Assembly (NCBI GenBank): GCA_029974635.1
Contig: JARKQY010000043.1
Coordinates: forward strand, 62,001-126,000
Reading direction: 5' to 3'
DNA length: 64,000 nucleotides
Origin: Bacillota bacterium
GTDB lineage: Bacteria > Bacillota > UBA4882 > UBA8346
Position numbers and translations under genes: made by a program. This document shows positions 7,547 through 16,904 of the stretch, piece by piece; positions within the stretch are counted from its first letter, which is position 1; every line of letters begins with the position of its first letter. The notes under the pieces are model-generated. The model was not told where the DNA came from. It worked only from the letters and a program-made list of their open reading frames with translations, and searched no databases.

Positions 7547-9487
7547 TCAAGTCGTTAACCGGGTATATAGTTCTTTAAAAACATCATTTAAAAAACCGAT
7601 TAATTGCTGGTTAACTCCCGCTAAAAAACCCAAAAAGACCAGCACTAAAGCTGTTGCGGCCAGATTGACCAAGCCGACCCCCAATGTTTTACTCCATTCA
7701 AATCCCTCGGTGAACCGGATTTTAATGACAAACAAAAGAATAGTCCAACCGGTTAATATATAAGACAACCATTGGTATATCCAGATTTCATCATAAGTAA
7801 GCAAATGGCTGAGGGCGGCTAAAATGGGGCCTCCAATCATCAGCGGAACCATGCAAATGGCTGTTCCGTTTAATAATTGAGAATATTTGGCCAGACCTTG
7901 AAACAGTTCCCCCACCTTATACGCGGTTCCGCTCCAGATAACAACCAACGCCAGAATGACGAACAAAGCGCGTCCGAAAATCTGCCATGAAAAAACCTGG
8001 CGCTCATTCACGAATATGGGATTGGTATAATACCAGCTAAAATACCTCGTTATCGCAAACATCAATAAATATAGCCAGGCGACTGCCGGATTGGCCGTAC
8101 CTGATCCGATTTTAAAAGCGCTTCCCGGAGACCAAATAACTTTGAGAAATGATAAATAACGGGAAACTGACATTTTTTTTAATTTAGACACCAACCAGGC
8201 AATCAAAAAAACTGATATCAATAAACCGGCTAAGATATAAGGCCAGAAGCTGGTGATGAATTCATTCCGGAAGCTGGTCAAAGCTTGGGAATAACGCCAA
8301 TTATCTTTTAAATACTTGAATTCGTCCATGGATTTAAACCACTGGCGCTGGTAAAAATAAACTTCTCCCAAAATAGAATGAATGTATTCAATCTGATTGT
8401 CTAGAATTCGGGCTTTCTCAAAATATCGCAAGGCTTCATCCCAGCGCCCGTCCAATAAAAATTCGTTGCCTTGATCAATGAGCCGGATCATTGTCGCCGG
8501 ATACAGCACATTGATCAAACCACTTTTCCCAGAATCTAGGTATACCTTGCCTTGGGAATCAACGGTCATTCCAGATGCGCAGCCAACCCGAAACTGGCAT
8601 ATTCTTCGGCCCCAGCGGTCGAATTTCACTACCAGCGACTCGGCGGGAGCGACTACAAACAGATTTTGATACTTATCGGCGTAAATATTCGTATAATGAT
8701 GCACCGGCGGTTCGCTAAAGGTTGCTATTTTACGGCCTTGATATGAATATTTGATTAATTGGCTCTTTTCAATCCCCGGTATCCGGACTGAAAAATAGAT
8801 GCTGCCTTCATTATCGATAAAAATGCACTCCGGAGAACCGGGCAGATCATTGTCACGGCGGCCGTTTTTGGCGAAGTTTCCTGCGAAATTGCCGTCCGCG
8901 TCAAAAACCTCCACCTGTAGGGATACACTCTCCAGAAGATAAAAATATCCCCGTTGATCAACCGCCATATCGGTAAAAACGGTATAATCCTGGGGAACCT
9001 TTAGTGAAACTTTCCGGATTAGCTGTCCCCCGGTATTATACAACCATACAAAATGGTCATCAGTTGGTTTAATATAAATGATCCCGTTACGAACCCATAG
9101 GCTGGGACTCTTCGTCAGGCTCTCCGCCGGCAGATTCAAGGGGATTTTGGATATTTCCTGATTTACCTGTCCTTCTGCCTTAACAATATATAACTGATTG
9201 GCTTTAAAGTCTAAAATATACAGCCGGTCCTGATCATCCATAAATAAATCCAACTTGGTAACTTCAGCTGAGCCGGAATAAGGCAGAGCCAGCCTCTCCG
9301 CAGCCCGGAAATAGGGTTCCTCGGCTGCAGCAACCGATCCGGCAATGAGCAATACCAAAAACATCACCAGCATAAGAATCAATACCGGATGTGCCCATGT
9401 ACTATCAGTTATACCAACATATTTTTTGGGAATGAATAAGTTTTGAACTAGAAATTTTTTCAATAATGACCACTTACTCCAAATCAT
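7547..9487 (-). CDS. Membrane protein with NHL-type beta-propeller, TPR and C-terminal YIP1-like domain
   Basis: 646 residues. Order of parts: basic N-terminus, a transmembrane or signal segment at about 33-55, an extracytoplasmic six-bladed NHL/SMP30-type propeller (about 65-335, repeats such as DRLYILDFKANQLY, GYFYLLESVSLQVEVFD, KYQNLFVVAPAESLVVKFD), a short TPR-like helical pair (about 345-400, GRWDEALRYFEKA), a transmembrane helix (about 412-432) and a YIP1-like multi-helix domain (about 465-640). It heads the leftward operon with DUF5696 and a second YIP1 protein. The propeller probably senses or binds an extracellular ligand, by analogy to NHL domains. A role in glycan processing is inferred from its neighbours. 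Confidence 0.7.
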   Translation of the reverse strand: MIWSKWSLLKKFLVQNLFIPKKYVGITDSTWAHPVLILMLVMFLVLLIAGSVAAAEEPYFRAAERLALPYSGSAEVTKLDLFMDDQDRLYILDFKANQLYIVKAEGQVNQEISKIPLNLPAESLTKSPSLWVRNGIIYIKPTDDHFVWLYNTGGQLIRKVSLKVPQDYTVFTDMAVDQRGYFYLLESVSLQVEVFDADGNFAGNFAKNGRRDNDLPGSPECIFIDNEGSIYFSVRIPGIEKSQLIKYSYQGRKIATFSEPPVHHYTNIYADKYQNLFVVAPAESLVVKFDRWGRRICQFRVGCASGMTVDSQGKVYLDSGKSGLINVLYPATMIRLIDQGNEFLLDGRWDEALRYFEKARILDNQIEYIHSILGEVYFYQRQWFKSMDEFKYLKDNWRYSQALTSFRNEFITSFWPYILAGLLISVFLIAWLVSKLKKMSVSRYLSFLKVIWSPGSAFKIGSGTANPAVAWLYLLMFAITRYFSWYYTNPIFVNERQVFSWQIFGRALFVILALVVIWSGTAYKVGELFQGLAKYSQLLNGTAICMVPLMIGGPILAALSHLLTYDEIWIYQWLSYILTGWTILLFVIKIRFTEGFEWSKTLGVGLVNLAATALVLVFLGFLAGVNQQLIGFLNDVFKELYTRLTT

Positions 9488-9582
9488 TTCTACTTAACTC
9501 ATCTTTTAGCTTAACATTTCCTATCTTGGCGAACAATATATGCTTTGAATATCACAAAAAAATCAAGAAAATGACAAAAATA

Positions 9583-10518
9583 TCATATATTTTCCTGGGG
9601 GTTTCGTTGGGCCAACTCATTTCCCGGCATTTTGACATTCAAAACCGTTAAACTCAGGATGACCAAAGCCATACCACAAAATTGAATGACGGTAATCGTT
9701 TCCTGAAGCACGAGAAAACCAAATATTACGGTTACCACCGGTGTTAAATTTAAAAAAATCGCTGCTACCGTAGCTCCCAGCCTTTTGACCCCATAAATAT
9801 AAAAGATATAACCCAGTGCGGAACAAAATATCCCAAGGTATAATAAATTCAGTAGCGGTACCAAGGTTATGGTCCGCCACTGATGAATTTCAGGCAGGAT
9901 AAACGGTATGAATAAAAAAATACTGGCTGCCGATTGGGATAATATTAAATGAATGCTTGAGTATTTATTACTCATGCGTTTGTTTAGTATTACATAGATC
10001 ACCCAACAAAGCATCGCCCCGATAATAAGCAAGTTGCCCTTAAAGCTTGCCGATGTGAAATCCAGCCTCCCATGGGTGGAGATAATGAAATAGACTCCCA
10101 TAATCGATAATAGTAAACAAAAAATCATTCGGAGGGTGATTCTAAATTTAAAAAATAAAGCTTCCGAAAATAAAGTAAACACCGGTACGGCAGCCACTAT
10201 CATGGAGGCGTTGGATGCCGAAGTATACTGCAGCCCGAAATTTTCAAAGATAAAATAGAGGACAATCCCGAAGAAACCGGTTACGGCAATTAAAATAAAG
10301 TCTTTTAAAGTTGTGTTTTGAAAATTACCGGTTGCCAGAACCCAGATTCCCAAAGTTGCCACGGCGATGAGTTGCCGAAAAAAGGCAATGGAGGCGGGAG
10401 GAATCTGGGGCAATATCGTTTTGGTGCTGATAAACGAATAGCCCCAAAATATTACGGCCAGACTGATTAAAAGCAAGGCCAGGCGGCGTTCTTTTAAAAC
10501 CGTTATATCTTCCTTCAA
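9583..10518 (-). CDS. EamA-family (DMT superfamily) membrane transporter
   Basis: 311 residues from a TTG start with GGAAGTGA 7 nt upstream. Ten hydrophobic helices are arranged as two five-helix repeats, each typical of EamA (first repeat with FWGYSFISTKTILPQIPPASIAFFRQ, second with LLIIGAMLCWVIYVILNKR). These carriers export amino acids, nucleosides or other small metabolites across the cytoplasmic membrane; the substrate cannot be read from sequence. It lies 95 bp upstream of the NHL gene on the same strand, so read-through into that operon is possible. Confidence 0.85.
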   Translation of the reverse strand: MKEDITVLKERRLALLLISLAVIFWGYSFISTKTILPQIPPASIAFFRQLIAVATLGIWVLATGNFQNTTLKDFILIAVTGFFGIVLYFIFENFGLQYTSASNASMIVAAVPVFTLFSEALFFKFRITLRMIFCLLLSIMGVYFIISTHGRLDFTSASFKGNLLIIGAMLCWVIYVILNKRMSNKYSSIHLILSQSAASIFLFIPFILPEIHQWRTITLVPLLNLLYLGIFCSALGYIFYIYGVKRLGATVAAIFLNLTPVVTVIFGFLVLQETITVIQFCGMALVILSLTVLNVKMPGNELAQRNPQENI

Positions 10519-10926
10519 ATGAGATCACTTCCGTTTTTATTTATAAATCACGGTAAAGAAACCCGATTCCTTAATGAACAATTTTTTGGGTAACTTGAAA
10601 ATATTTCGGGTCACCCGATTACTTCTTAAGTTTGTAATGCCACTTAAACAATGGTTTTATTATACTATATTGGAAGCGGAAATGAAACGTTGCATCGGCA
10701 TCGTTAACTTCAAATTAATACCATACTGATACATCCATGCATAACATTGGTTTGCTATTCTCCGAAGACTTACAAGAAATCAGGCTTGTTTGAATAAATT
10801 GGATAACCACCAGGTAATAAATTATGATAAACTAAAAGAAGTATGCTAAACCCTATTCTTGACAAAAAGTGTACCCTCTAAAGATGATTCGCTTGAATGG
10901 AACTTTTTACAGAAAGAGTTGTCTAA
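10519..10926. other. Divergent intergenic region, EamA / ECF sigma
   Basis: About 400 bp without a gene. A TTGACA at 10859-10864 lies about 60 bp before the sigma-factor start and may be a -35 box, but no good -10 hexamer follows at the right distance. Nothing else could be supported. Confidence 0.3.
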
Positions 10927-11535
10927 ATGAGTAAAGGCATTTCGGAAATAATGGCCGCGCCAATTGAAGACCACCGGTTGATTGCCGGATTTCTGAATGG
11001 GGATCCGGAATCCTTTAATCAACTGGTGTTGCAATATAAGAATCAAGTTTTCAATTTGTGTTACCGCTTGCTTGGAGATGTAGGAGATGCCGAAGACTGT
11101 GCTCAAGAAGCCTTCCTCAAGGTTTATTCCGGATTAAAGGGGTTTCGTTTTCAATCCAGTTTTAAAACCTGGCTCTACCGAATCACAGTTAATACTTGTA
11201 AAAACAAAATAGCATCGGCTGAGTATCGTTCCCGTCAAAATATGATTGAACTTGATAAACCGTTTCTCCAGAAAGATGATGCGGTATACCGGGAAATTGA
11301 AGATAACACCAACTCCCCGGAATCTTTGATGATTGAAAAGGAAACCGCCTCGGTTATCCTAAAGGCCATCAACTCCTTACCGCAGCATGAAAAAATCTTG
11401 ATAGTCCTGTGTGATATCGAGGGCAACTCTTACCATGAAATCGCCGCCATTACCGGCCTCAAACTTGGAACCGTAAAATCAAAGCTGGCCCGGGCCCGGC
11501 ATCATCTCCGGAACAAGTTGGAAGGAGTAATCTAG
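10927..11535 (+). CDS. ECF-type RNA polymerase sigma factor
   Basis: 202 residues. Region 2 spans about residues 18-90, with NQVFNLCYRLLGDVGDAEDC and AFLKVYSGLKGFRFQSSFKTW for core binding and -10 recognition. A variable linker follows at about 95-135. Region 4 (about 140-195, LPQHEKILIVLCDIEGNSY then a helix-turn-helix AAITGLKLGTVKSKLARAR) recognises the -35 element. The next gene starts one base after its stop and encodes a zinc-finger anti-sigma factor, the classic pair in which the membrane protein sequesters the sigma factor. The Shine-Dalgarno is weak, so the start could be slightly downstream. The signal and regulon are unknown. Confidence 0.9.
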   Translation: MSKGISEIMAAPIEDHRLIAGFLNGDPESFNQLVLQYKNQVFNLCYRLLGDVGDAEDCAQEAFLKVYSGLKGFRFQSSFKTWLYRITVNTCKNKIASAEYRSRQNMIELDKPFLQKDDAVYREIEDNTNSPESLMIEKETASVILKAINSLPQHEKILIVLCDIEGNSYHEIAAITGLKLGTVKSKLARARHHLRNKLEGVI

Positions 11536-11536
11536 C

Positions 11537-12472
11537 ATGAATTGTTCCCAAATCCGAAGCCATCTTAAAGACTATCTGGATGACAATATCCACCCGCGAT
11601 TGCAGGCTATAATCACCGGACACCTCTCATCCTGTGATGGCTGTTCCAAGGAACTGGCTTTTTTAAAAACATACCTGCCGCAAGCTAAAGACATCGGTAA
11701 GATTGTAGCCCCACCAGGCTTTGAGCTCAGGCTGCGGCAAAAATTACCAAACCCGTCACAACCGTCATTTCCTTCCCGTAAATGGTTTCTTCCCTTGCCG
11801 GCTCCGGTTACGGCTTTTGTTGGTATTTTGATTACAGCGGCTGTAATATTTTATTTTAGCAAACCTTATAAGCTTATGGAAAAGGAACAGTTGCGCAAAA
11901 CGCCGGCTTCGGCCAGTTACAAACTTCCCGAGAATCGGCCCGCTAAAAAAAGCAGCCAAAAGAAGCAGGCTCCGGTAGCGGATAGTATTGCGCTTAGCCA
12001 GGAACAAGCGAAACCCGATATAACTTCATCTCGGACTGGCGCTAAAGAGATTAGCCGGACTGTGGCGCTTACTTTATCCTTATGGCCGGTGAATTACTCC
12101 GACTCCGGGGAATCCGCTGCAAAAACCCGGTCCCAAATAACTGTTCCTGAGCTTTCAAACTCAACCGGACAATCCGCCACCGGTGAAGGTTCACCCAGAG
12201 TTTTTGCCCTTGAAAAATCCGAGAAAGCTGAATCCGATGCAGTATATTCCGTAACTAACGAAATTCGAGGGATAGTAAACAGTTTAGGCGGAAAAACGGC
12301 TACTGTCAAAAAAAATTCCGCGCAACTGTTAATCATTAAAATTCAGGCACAGCAATATCAACAATTTGTCCATGCCATCACCAAATACGGCGAGGTCAAA
12401 AAGCCATATCCAAAAGTCAATCAAAATGAACAGAGCATCGAAATAGAATTGGGATTCCAAGAAGGAAATTGA
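11537..12472 (+). CDS. Membrane-anchored zinc-finger anti-sigma factor
   Basis: 311 residues. The N-terminal anti-sigma domain has Cys3 and the His29-x3-Cys33-x2-Cys36 motif of the ZAS family. One transmembrane helix (about 87-107) separates it from a roughly 200-residue extracytoplasmic part. That part has a low-complexity Ser/Lys/Thr-rich stalk and a C-terminal folded region (about 230-311: VTNEIRGIVNSLGGKTA, IKIQAQQYQQFV) reminiscent of DUF4349-like sensor domains. It starts one base after the sigma gene, so both are co-transcribed. The outer domain probably receives the signal that releases the sigma factor. Confidence 0.85.
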   Translation: MNCSQIRSHLKDYLDDNIHPRLQAIITGHLSSCDGCSKELAFLKTYLPQAKDIGKIVAPPGFELRLRQKLPNPSQPSFPSRKWFLPLPAPVTAFVGILITAAVIFYFSKPYKLMEKEQLRKTPASASYKLPENRPAKKSSQKKQAPVADSIALSQEQAKPDITSSRTGAKEISRTVALTLSLWPVNYSDSGESAAKTRSQITVPELSNSTGQSATGEGSPRVFALEKSEKAESDAVYSVTNEIRGIVNSLGGKTATVKKNSAQLLIIKIQAQQYQQFVHAITKYGEVKKPYPKVNQNEQSIEIELGFQEGN

Positions 12473-12660
12473 TTGGTTCCAGGTATGTCCCTTTTCACAT
12501 TTATAAATAATGAACTCGTGAATATCTTTACCATTGGTATTGCGCCTTCGTTGCAACGAATCTACAAACATACTTTCTTTCCGCAATTTGAACAATATTT
12601 TTCAATTTTGCCAGGGTTCCCTGAATTGTATAACCCCCATTTTATTGTCAGCTTTTCCAT
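12329..12660 (-). pseudogene. Frameshifted small zinc-ribbon protein gene
   Basis: On the minus strand an ATG at 12660 with GAGGTG 6 nt upstream opens MEKLTIKWGLYNSGNPGK, followed by KYCSNCGKKVCL and a TAG. One base off, the frame continues as FVDSLQRRRNTNGKDIHEF and then YKCEKGHTWNQ. Restoring one T in the TTT at 12566-12568 joins them into one protein with a first pair CxxC and a second C..GHTWN half, the layout of small zinc-ribbon proteins (DUF1062-like in pattern). The tail runs antisense through the end of the anti-sigma gene, so its true end is unclear. Either a recent frameshift or a sequence error. Confidence 0.5.
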
Positions 12661-12849
12661 CTCCTTCACCTCAATGGTAAAGGAACGCAATACATCCCTC
12701 CGGATGGAGATAGTAGTTTCAGTATACCAAGCCATATCAAGATTTCAAAATACTGATAATAACCCAATAAAAAACGGAATACCATCAAGGCACTCCGCTT
12801 CATGCGACGTTAATCGCTTGTAATTGCGTTCCTCGCAATGGATTAAAAG

Positions 12850-12885
12850 ACGCAGTAAACTCTTGATATAAAAGGTTTACTGCGT
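12850..12885. other. 11-bp perfect inverted repeat
   Basis: ACGCAGTAAAC at 12850-12860 pairs with GTTTACTGCGT at 12875-12885 around a 14-nt loop that itself contains CTT...AAG. It lies between the zinc-ribbon pseudogene and the PilZ gene. There is no T-run on either side, so a protein-binding site is as likely as a terminator. Confidence 0.35.
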
Positions 12886-12988
12886 ACTATTCCTTTCCAT
12901 TACGCGGTTTCCGGCATTAGTTAATATTCCTTTCTTACTATCTCAAATCGATGATAACACTACTTAATGCATATCATCAACAAATGAT

Positions 12989-13693
12989 TCAATTCAATAC
13001 CTGACTTACTTCCTTTTTCAATTTTTCCTTGTTTTTCTCATCTGCGGAACTTGGTTTCACCAGTTTGTGATAATACTCATCCAACAGCTTAAAGTCGCCA
13101 AAAGTTTTTAAGACAAATTGAATTCCAAAATAAATATTCCGGAAAGCGTTCTCTATCTTAACAATCTTACCTACAATTTGCAGTTCTTTGGGATTGTTAG
13201 GTAGTGTGAAATGAATCCGGGTAAAAACCGGAAGGTTTTTGACAAGTGCCGCCAGGGAAACATCGTGTTTGGCAATTCCAATCCGGGCGCCGCCCGGGCT
13301 AAAATTCTTCAATAAACCATGAACGGGTCTGAATATCGGATTCAGGTCATCTTCAGTGCCGGGTTTTAATAAAGTCAATTCTGTCGTTATATTGGTATCT
13401 ACCCGGGCATATGAACGGTGAAACTCGTTATAATCCACGACAGGTATGTCGCAGATTAAAACGGTTTTTGCGTTCTCGGTCCGAAAACCGGCGACATGGA
13501 CTCCCATTCTGGCAAAAAAAATTTTACCGCAATTGAAAGTCAATCTTCCGACGAACGGCGGCTGCTTTACTTCAAAAACATCAGCCGCGTACAATAAAAG
13601 TTTCCCATTTTCATTACATGCCCGTTCAATGGCCGTACCAAAGGTATTGTCTTGCGAAAATTCCAATTGCAAGCCTTCAAAGAGATCCGCCAT
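12989..13693 (-). CDS. PilZ-domain c-di-GMP-binding protein (YcgR-like)
   Basis: 234 residues from the ATG at 13693, chosen because GGGAGGTG lies 9 nt upstream. The N-terminal part (about 1-110) resembles the YcgR/PilZN partner domain. The PilZ domain (about 118-215) carries both c-di-GMP signatures: R-x3-R in RSYAR and N-x-S-x2-G in NFSPGG. The protein ends with a lysine/glutamate-rich tail. Such proteins couple c-di-GMP to motility, secretion or polysaccharide production. No flagellar genes are near, so the output is unknown. A second protein of the same design is at 23.9 kb. Confidence 0.85.
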   Translation of the reverse strand: MADLFEGLQLEFSQDNTFGTAIERACNENGKLLLYAADVFEVKQPPFVGRLTFNCGKIFFARMGVHVAGFRTENAKTVLICDIPVVDYNEFHRSYARVDTNITTELTLLKPGTEDDLNPIFRPVHGLLKNFSPGGARIGIAKHDVSLAALVKNLPVFTRIHFTLPNNPKELQIVGKIVKIENAFRNIYFGIQFVLKTFGDFKLLDEYYHKLVKPSSADEKNKEKLKKEVSQVLN

Positions 13694-13705
13694 CTTACAA
13701 TGCAC

Positions 13706-14318
13706 CTCCCGTTATAATTAATATATATTAAAAAGAAAGACAAAACGATAAATTGAAGCCTTTTTAATAAGATGTTTTGCTAAACATTCTCAACCAGTTT
13801 GGAAATTCAAGCATGCTACCGGAGGAATGAATGATTTTGATAATCATTGGGCCGAAACATTTGTTTTGGTTTCAAAAAGGATAATGAGTATATTGAGAAG
13901 GTTATTCAGAGGTTTCATCAATACATGAGCCGGTTTATTTATTGGTTTATTTATTGGTTTCATTAAAATGTTGTCCGGATGAGAATTTGATTCTTTGGAT
14001 GGATCACAATTATGTATCGGTAAAGTAAATTAATTTGATTAGCATTTTTTTATGAATCGCGGGTATTTTTTTCTTTCATCGTATTTTGCTCATTTTGTCT
14101 GTCTCTCCCTCAATTATTACAATAACATATTTTCGATAGCCATCATCCATATTTAGAACAAAAGATGCTTCAGGGAAACCTCTTCATCATACCTAACTTT
14201 TTTTATAACACTTCAATAAATATACTAGTTAGCTGTATATTTGAATTATCATCCTTTCATGAAACAAATAGTCATCGTTGATCATTAAATCCCGGGTGTC
14301 GTACATTATACAAGTCTT
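13706..14318. other. Intergenic region with a small split membrane-ORF candidate
   Basis: About 610 bp between the PilZ and lactate permease genes. On the plus strand, GGAGGA at 13821 leads to an ATG at 13827 and a 33-codon frame (NDFDNHWAETFVLVSKR, then RRLFRGFINT) ending in TGA. The same frame resumes for 17 codons as a glycine/isoleucine-rich helix (GLFIGLFIGFIK) to 13982. The second part contains a 12-bp direct repeat GGTTTATTTATT. The ribosome-binding site is too close to the ATG, so coding is doubtful. Otherwise nothing is seen. Confidence 0.2.
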
Positions 14319-15872
14319 TTAGAATAAAACTACTATAACCCCAATCACCAGTGTATAAACCAAACAAACCTTCATGGTTTTATTAAGCAATTCCCCTTCT
14401 TTTCCGATGATACCCGCCGCGGTAGCTGCAATAGCAATATTTTGAGGCGAAAGCATTTTACCAGCGGTAGCCCCGGCAGTGTTGGCGGCGGCGATCCATT
14501 CGGGAGCCATCTTTAATTGAAGCGCTGTTTGACTTTGCAACTGCCCAAATAAAACATTGGACGAAGTATCGCTTCCGGTGACAAAAGTCCCCAGAGCGCC
14601 AATGAACGGCGCGATAAACGGATAAAAACTTCCGGTTATCATAGCCAAGGTCCGCGCTAGTTGTGCGATCATGCCGCTGTAACTCATAATTTTAGCCATG
14701 GCCACAATTGCAATCACCGTAATGATTGTATACGATAGCTTCTTAATAGTGGCAAGCAACACATTATATAGTTGCTTAACCGTTGCACCCTGAATCAGTC
14801 CGCCGATGACCGCCGCTATCAAAATCAACGTCCCCGGAGTGAGGAGCCAGTGAAAAATGAAGGGCTTACCCCCCGGGCCGGAATAAAGCAGCCAACTTGA
14901 TTGAACCTTGCCAAGCAGTTGATGAACGGCGGGAAAGATATTGCTGGTGACGATGATCAATAAAAAAAGAATGATATAAGGCGACCAGGCAACCATGCTC
15001 TCCTTAAGGCCAACTTTATTTCCAATGTTAGCTAATATGGAGGTAGCGCCCTCAATGGTTTTTTTCTTATCAAATAACCGCAGCCAAAGAATTATCGCCG
15101 CCAAAGAAGCGATTCCGCCGAGTATGGCGGGGAGTTCCGCTCCCAGATAGTAGGCTACGGCATGATGGACAATAACAAAGCTTAATCCGGCGATAATGGT
15201 TATCCCCCAGACTCCCTGGAAAGGTTTTTTAATTCTGGTTCCAGGGCTGTTCCTGGCGGTCAACCAAACCATCAATACGGGCAACAACAAAATCAATGGC
15301 GTTAGCTGAGAGGCCACATTCCGCGTTAATGTTTCTAAACCGAGACCCGTAACCTTTCCCAAAGTTATGACCGGAATTCCGATGGCTCCGAAAGCGGTGG
15401 GAGCCGTATTGCCGATTAAACAAATCATCGCGGCGAACATCGGTTCAAAGCCCAATACCAGTAATATACTGACCGGTATCGCAACGGCAGTGCCGTAACC
15501 AGCCGCTCCCTCCAAAAATCCGGAGAATGCCCAAGCCAAGATTAACACTTGAACTCTTGGATCGCCGGAAAGACCCGCTAGGATTCCTTTGATTTTCTCA
15601 ATATTTCCGGTTTGGACACCCACATTATAAGCATAAATAGCCCCAACCACCGCCCATAGGATAGGCCAAACGGCCAATGCCAACCCTTCGGCAGCCCCCT
15701 GGACGATATAAACCGGTTTCATCCGAAAAATAATCCCGGCAATCAGAACCGCCAGGATGAGTCCAATGAGACTAACCCGAAGTGCGCCTTGTTTTAGCCA
15801 TCCCAACCCGGCCAAGAGCCAGATTAGCGGGACTGCCGCAACTATTGTTAAAACCAATAATTGAATATTCAA
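14319..15872 (-). CDS. L-lactate/glycolate permease family transporter
   Basis: 517 residues from a TTG start with GGGGAG 7 nt upstream; about 13 transmembrane segments along the whole length. Family signatures are the GFLEGAAGYGTAVAIPVSIL stretch (about 110-130), GNTAPTAFGAIGIPV (about 155-170) and the C-terminal GTFVTGSDTSSNVLFGQLQ with NTAGATAGKMLSPQNIAI. These match LctP/LldP carriers, which take up lactate with protons. No lactate dehydrogenase is adjacent, so it could serve uptake or export. The gene stands alone. Confidence 0.92.
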   Translation of the reverse strand: MNIQLLVLTIVAAVPLIWLLAGLGWLKQGALRVSLIGLILAVLIAGIIFRMKPVYIVQGAAEGLALAVWPILWAVVGAIYAYNVGVQTGNIEKIKGILAGLSGDPRVQVLILAWAFSGFLEGAAGYGTAVAIPVSILLVLGFEPMFAAMICLIGNTAPTAFGAIGIPVITLGKVTGLGLETLTRNVASQLTPLILLLPVLMVWLTARNSPGTRIKKPFQGVWGITIIAGLSFVIVHHAVAYYLGAELPAILGGIASLAAIILWLRLFDKKKTIEGATSILANIGNKVGLKESMVAWSPYIILFLLIIVTSNIFPAVHQLLGKVQSSWLLYSGPGGKPFIFHWLLTPGTLILIAAVIGGLIQGATVKQLYNVLLATIKKLSYTIITVIAIVAMAKIMSYSGMIAQLARTLAMITGSFYPFIAPFIGALGTFVTGSDTSSNVLFGQLQSQTALQLKMAPEWIAAANTAGATAGKMLSPQNIAIAATAAGIIGKEGELLNKTMKVCLVYTLVIGVIVVLF

Positions 15873-16281
15873 TCGAATTCTCCCCTATGATTAATTTAAA
15901 ATACTAATCTTATTCATTTCCAGCTATTTCTCCATTCTCCTTTAGAATTCTGTGCGAGTAACACTTTTTTGTAGCAACAACCAAATGTTGGTGTTAGATC
16001 CTATTACTATAATACTAAATATGCTTTAAAACCTATTACCCGCACAAAATCCTAGCTTGCCGGATAGCTTACCGTGGATTCGGCAAGTAACTTTAAAAAT
16101 CAATTATGTTCAAGACTTGCCGATACAGGCAATGAACCCGAACTCCTAATATATTTGCCGGAGCGCGGTATAATCACAAATCGATAAATTACGATTCATG
16201 CCAAAAGCATGGAGCTAATTTCACATATGCTTAATATGATATGCCAGAAGACTATTCTATCCTAAAAAAGAGGTGGATTAT
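15873..16281. other. Intergenic region before the LysM gene
   Basis: About 400 bp between divergent genes. It contains two imperfectly repeated words around CTTGCCGGATA and ATTCGGCAAG (16053-16090) that can pair, and an AT-rich stretch close to the LysM start. No convincing promoter or RNA is recognised. Confidence 0.3.
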
Positions 16282-16791
16282 ATGTCATTTCAATGCCCGC
16301 CGGGCTCAACAGTTTACACCATTCGGTCGGGAGATACCTTGTATCGGTTGGCTCAAATATATGGCACTACGGTAAACGCCATTCTTGCCTTAAATCCCGG
16401 TCTCGATCCCAACTCGCTTCAAGTCGGACGAATGATCTGTATTCCGGGCACCGCGCCGGTAGTCTGCCCGCCAGGAACCAATTCCTACGTAATTCGGAGC
16501 GGGGACACTTTATATGGATTGGCCGCAAGATTTGGAACTACCGTGAACGCCATTATCGCCGCCAACCCCGGTATCAATCCTAACGCGCTGCAAATCGGCC
16601 AGACAATTTGCATCCCGGGTGCCGCGCCAGGGGTCTGCCCGCCAGGGACCGATTCTTATATAATTCGGAGCGGGGACACTTTATTTGGATTGGCCGCAAG
16701 GTTTGGAACTACCGTGGACGCCATTATCGCCGCCAATCCCGGTATCAATCCCAACGCGCTGCAAATCGGCCAGACAATTTGCATTCCCTAG
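16282..16791 (+). CDS. Triple LysM peptidoglycan-binding protein
   Basis: 169 residues from the ATG at 16282 with AGAGGTGG just upstream. It consists of three LysM modules of about 56 residues, each opening with CPPG, then Y-x-I-R-x-GDTL, a TTVNAIxAxNPG core and an ICIPG end. Modules 2 and 3 are almost identical in protein and DNA, showing recent duplication. No signal peptide is evident, as in spore-coat or spore-cortex LysM proteins of Bacillota that are delivered without one. It probably binds peptidoglycan or chitin. A terminator follows at 16905. Confidence 0.88.
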   Translation: MSFQCPPGSTVYTIRSGDTLYRLAQIYGTTVNAILALNPGLDPNSLQVGRMICIPGTAPVVCPPGTNSYVIRSGDTLYGLAARFGTTVNAIIAANPGINPNALQIGQTICIPGAAPGVCPPGTDSYIIRSGDTLFGLAARFGTTVDAIIAANPGINPNALQIGQTICIP

Positions 16792-16904
16792 TTAAACGTT
16801 CTCTAAATAACGTTGCACTAGACTCTCTCTGCCACTTCTGAACGTCGTTTATATATGGGCTCTGCTAGGTTGCTGCATATCCGGGAGGTGATTCCCTGTC
16901 TTTT

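Noticed and set aside
12473..12823. 116-aa plus-strand ORF directly after the anti-sigma gene
   Set aside because: It has no start with a Shine-Dalgarno, poor protein character, and lies opposite the zinc-ribbon pseudogene, which shows clear motifs.
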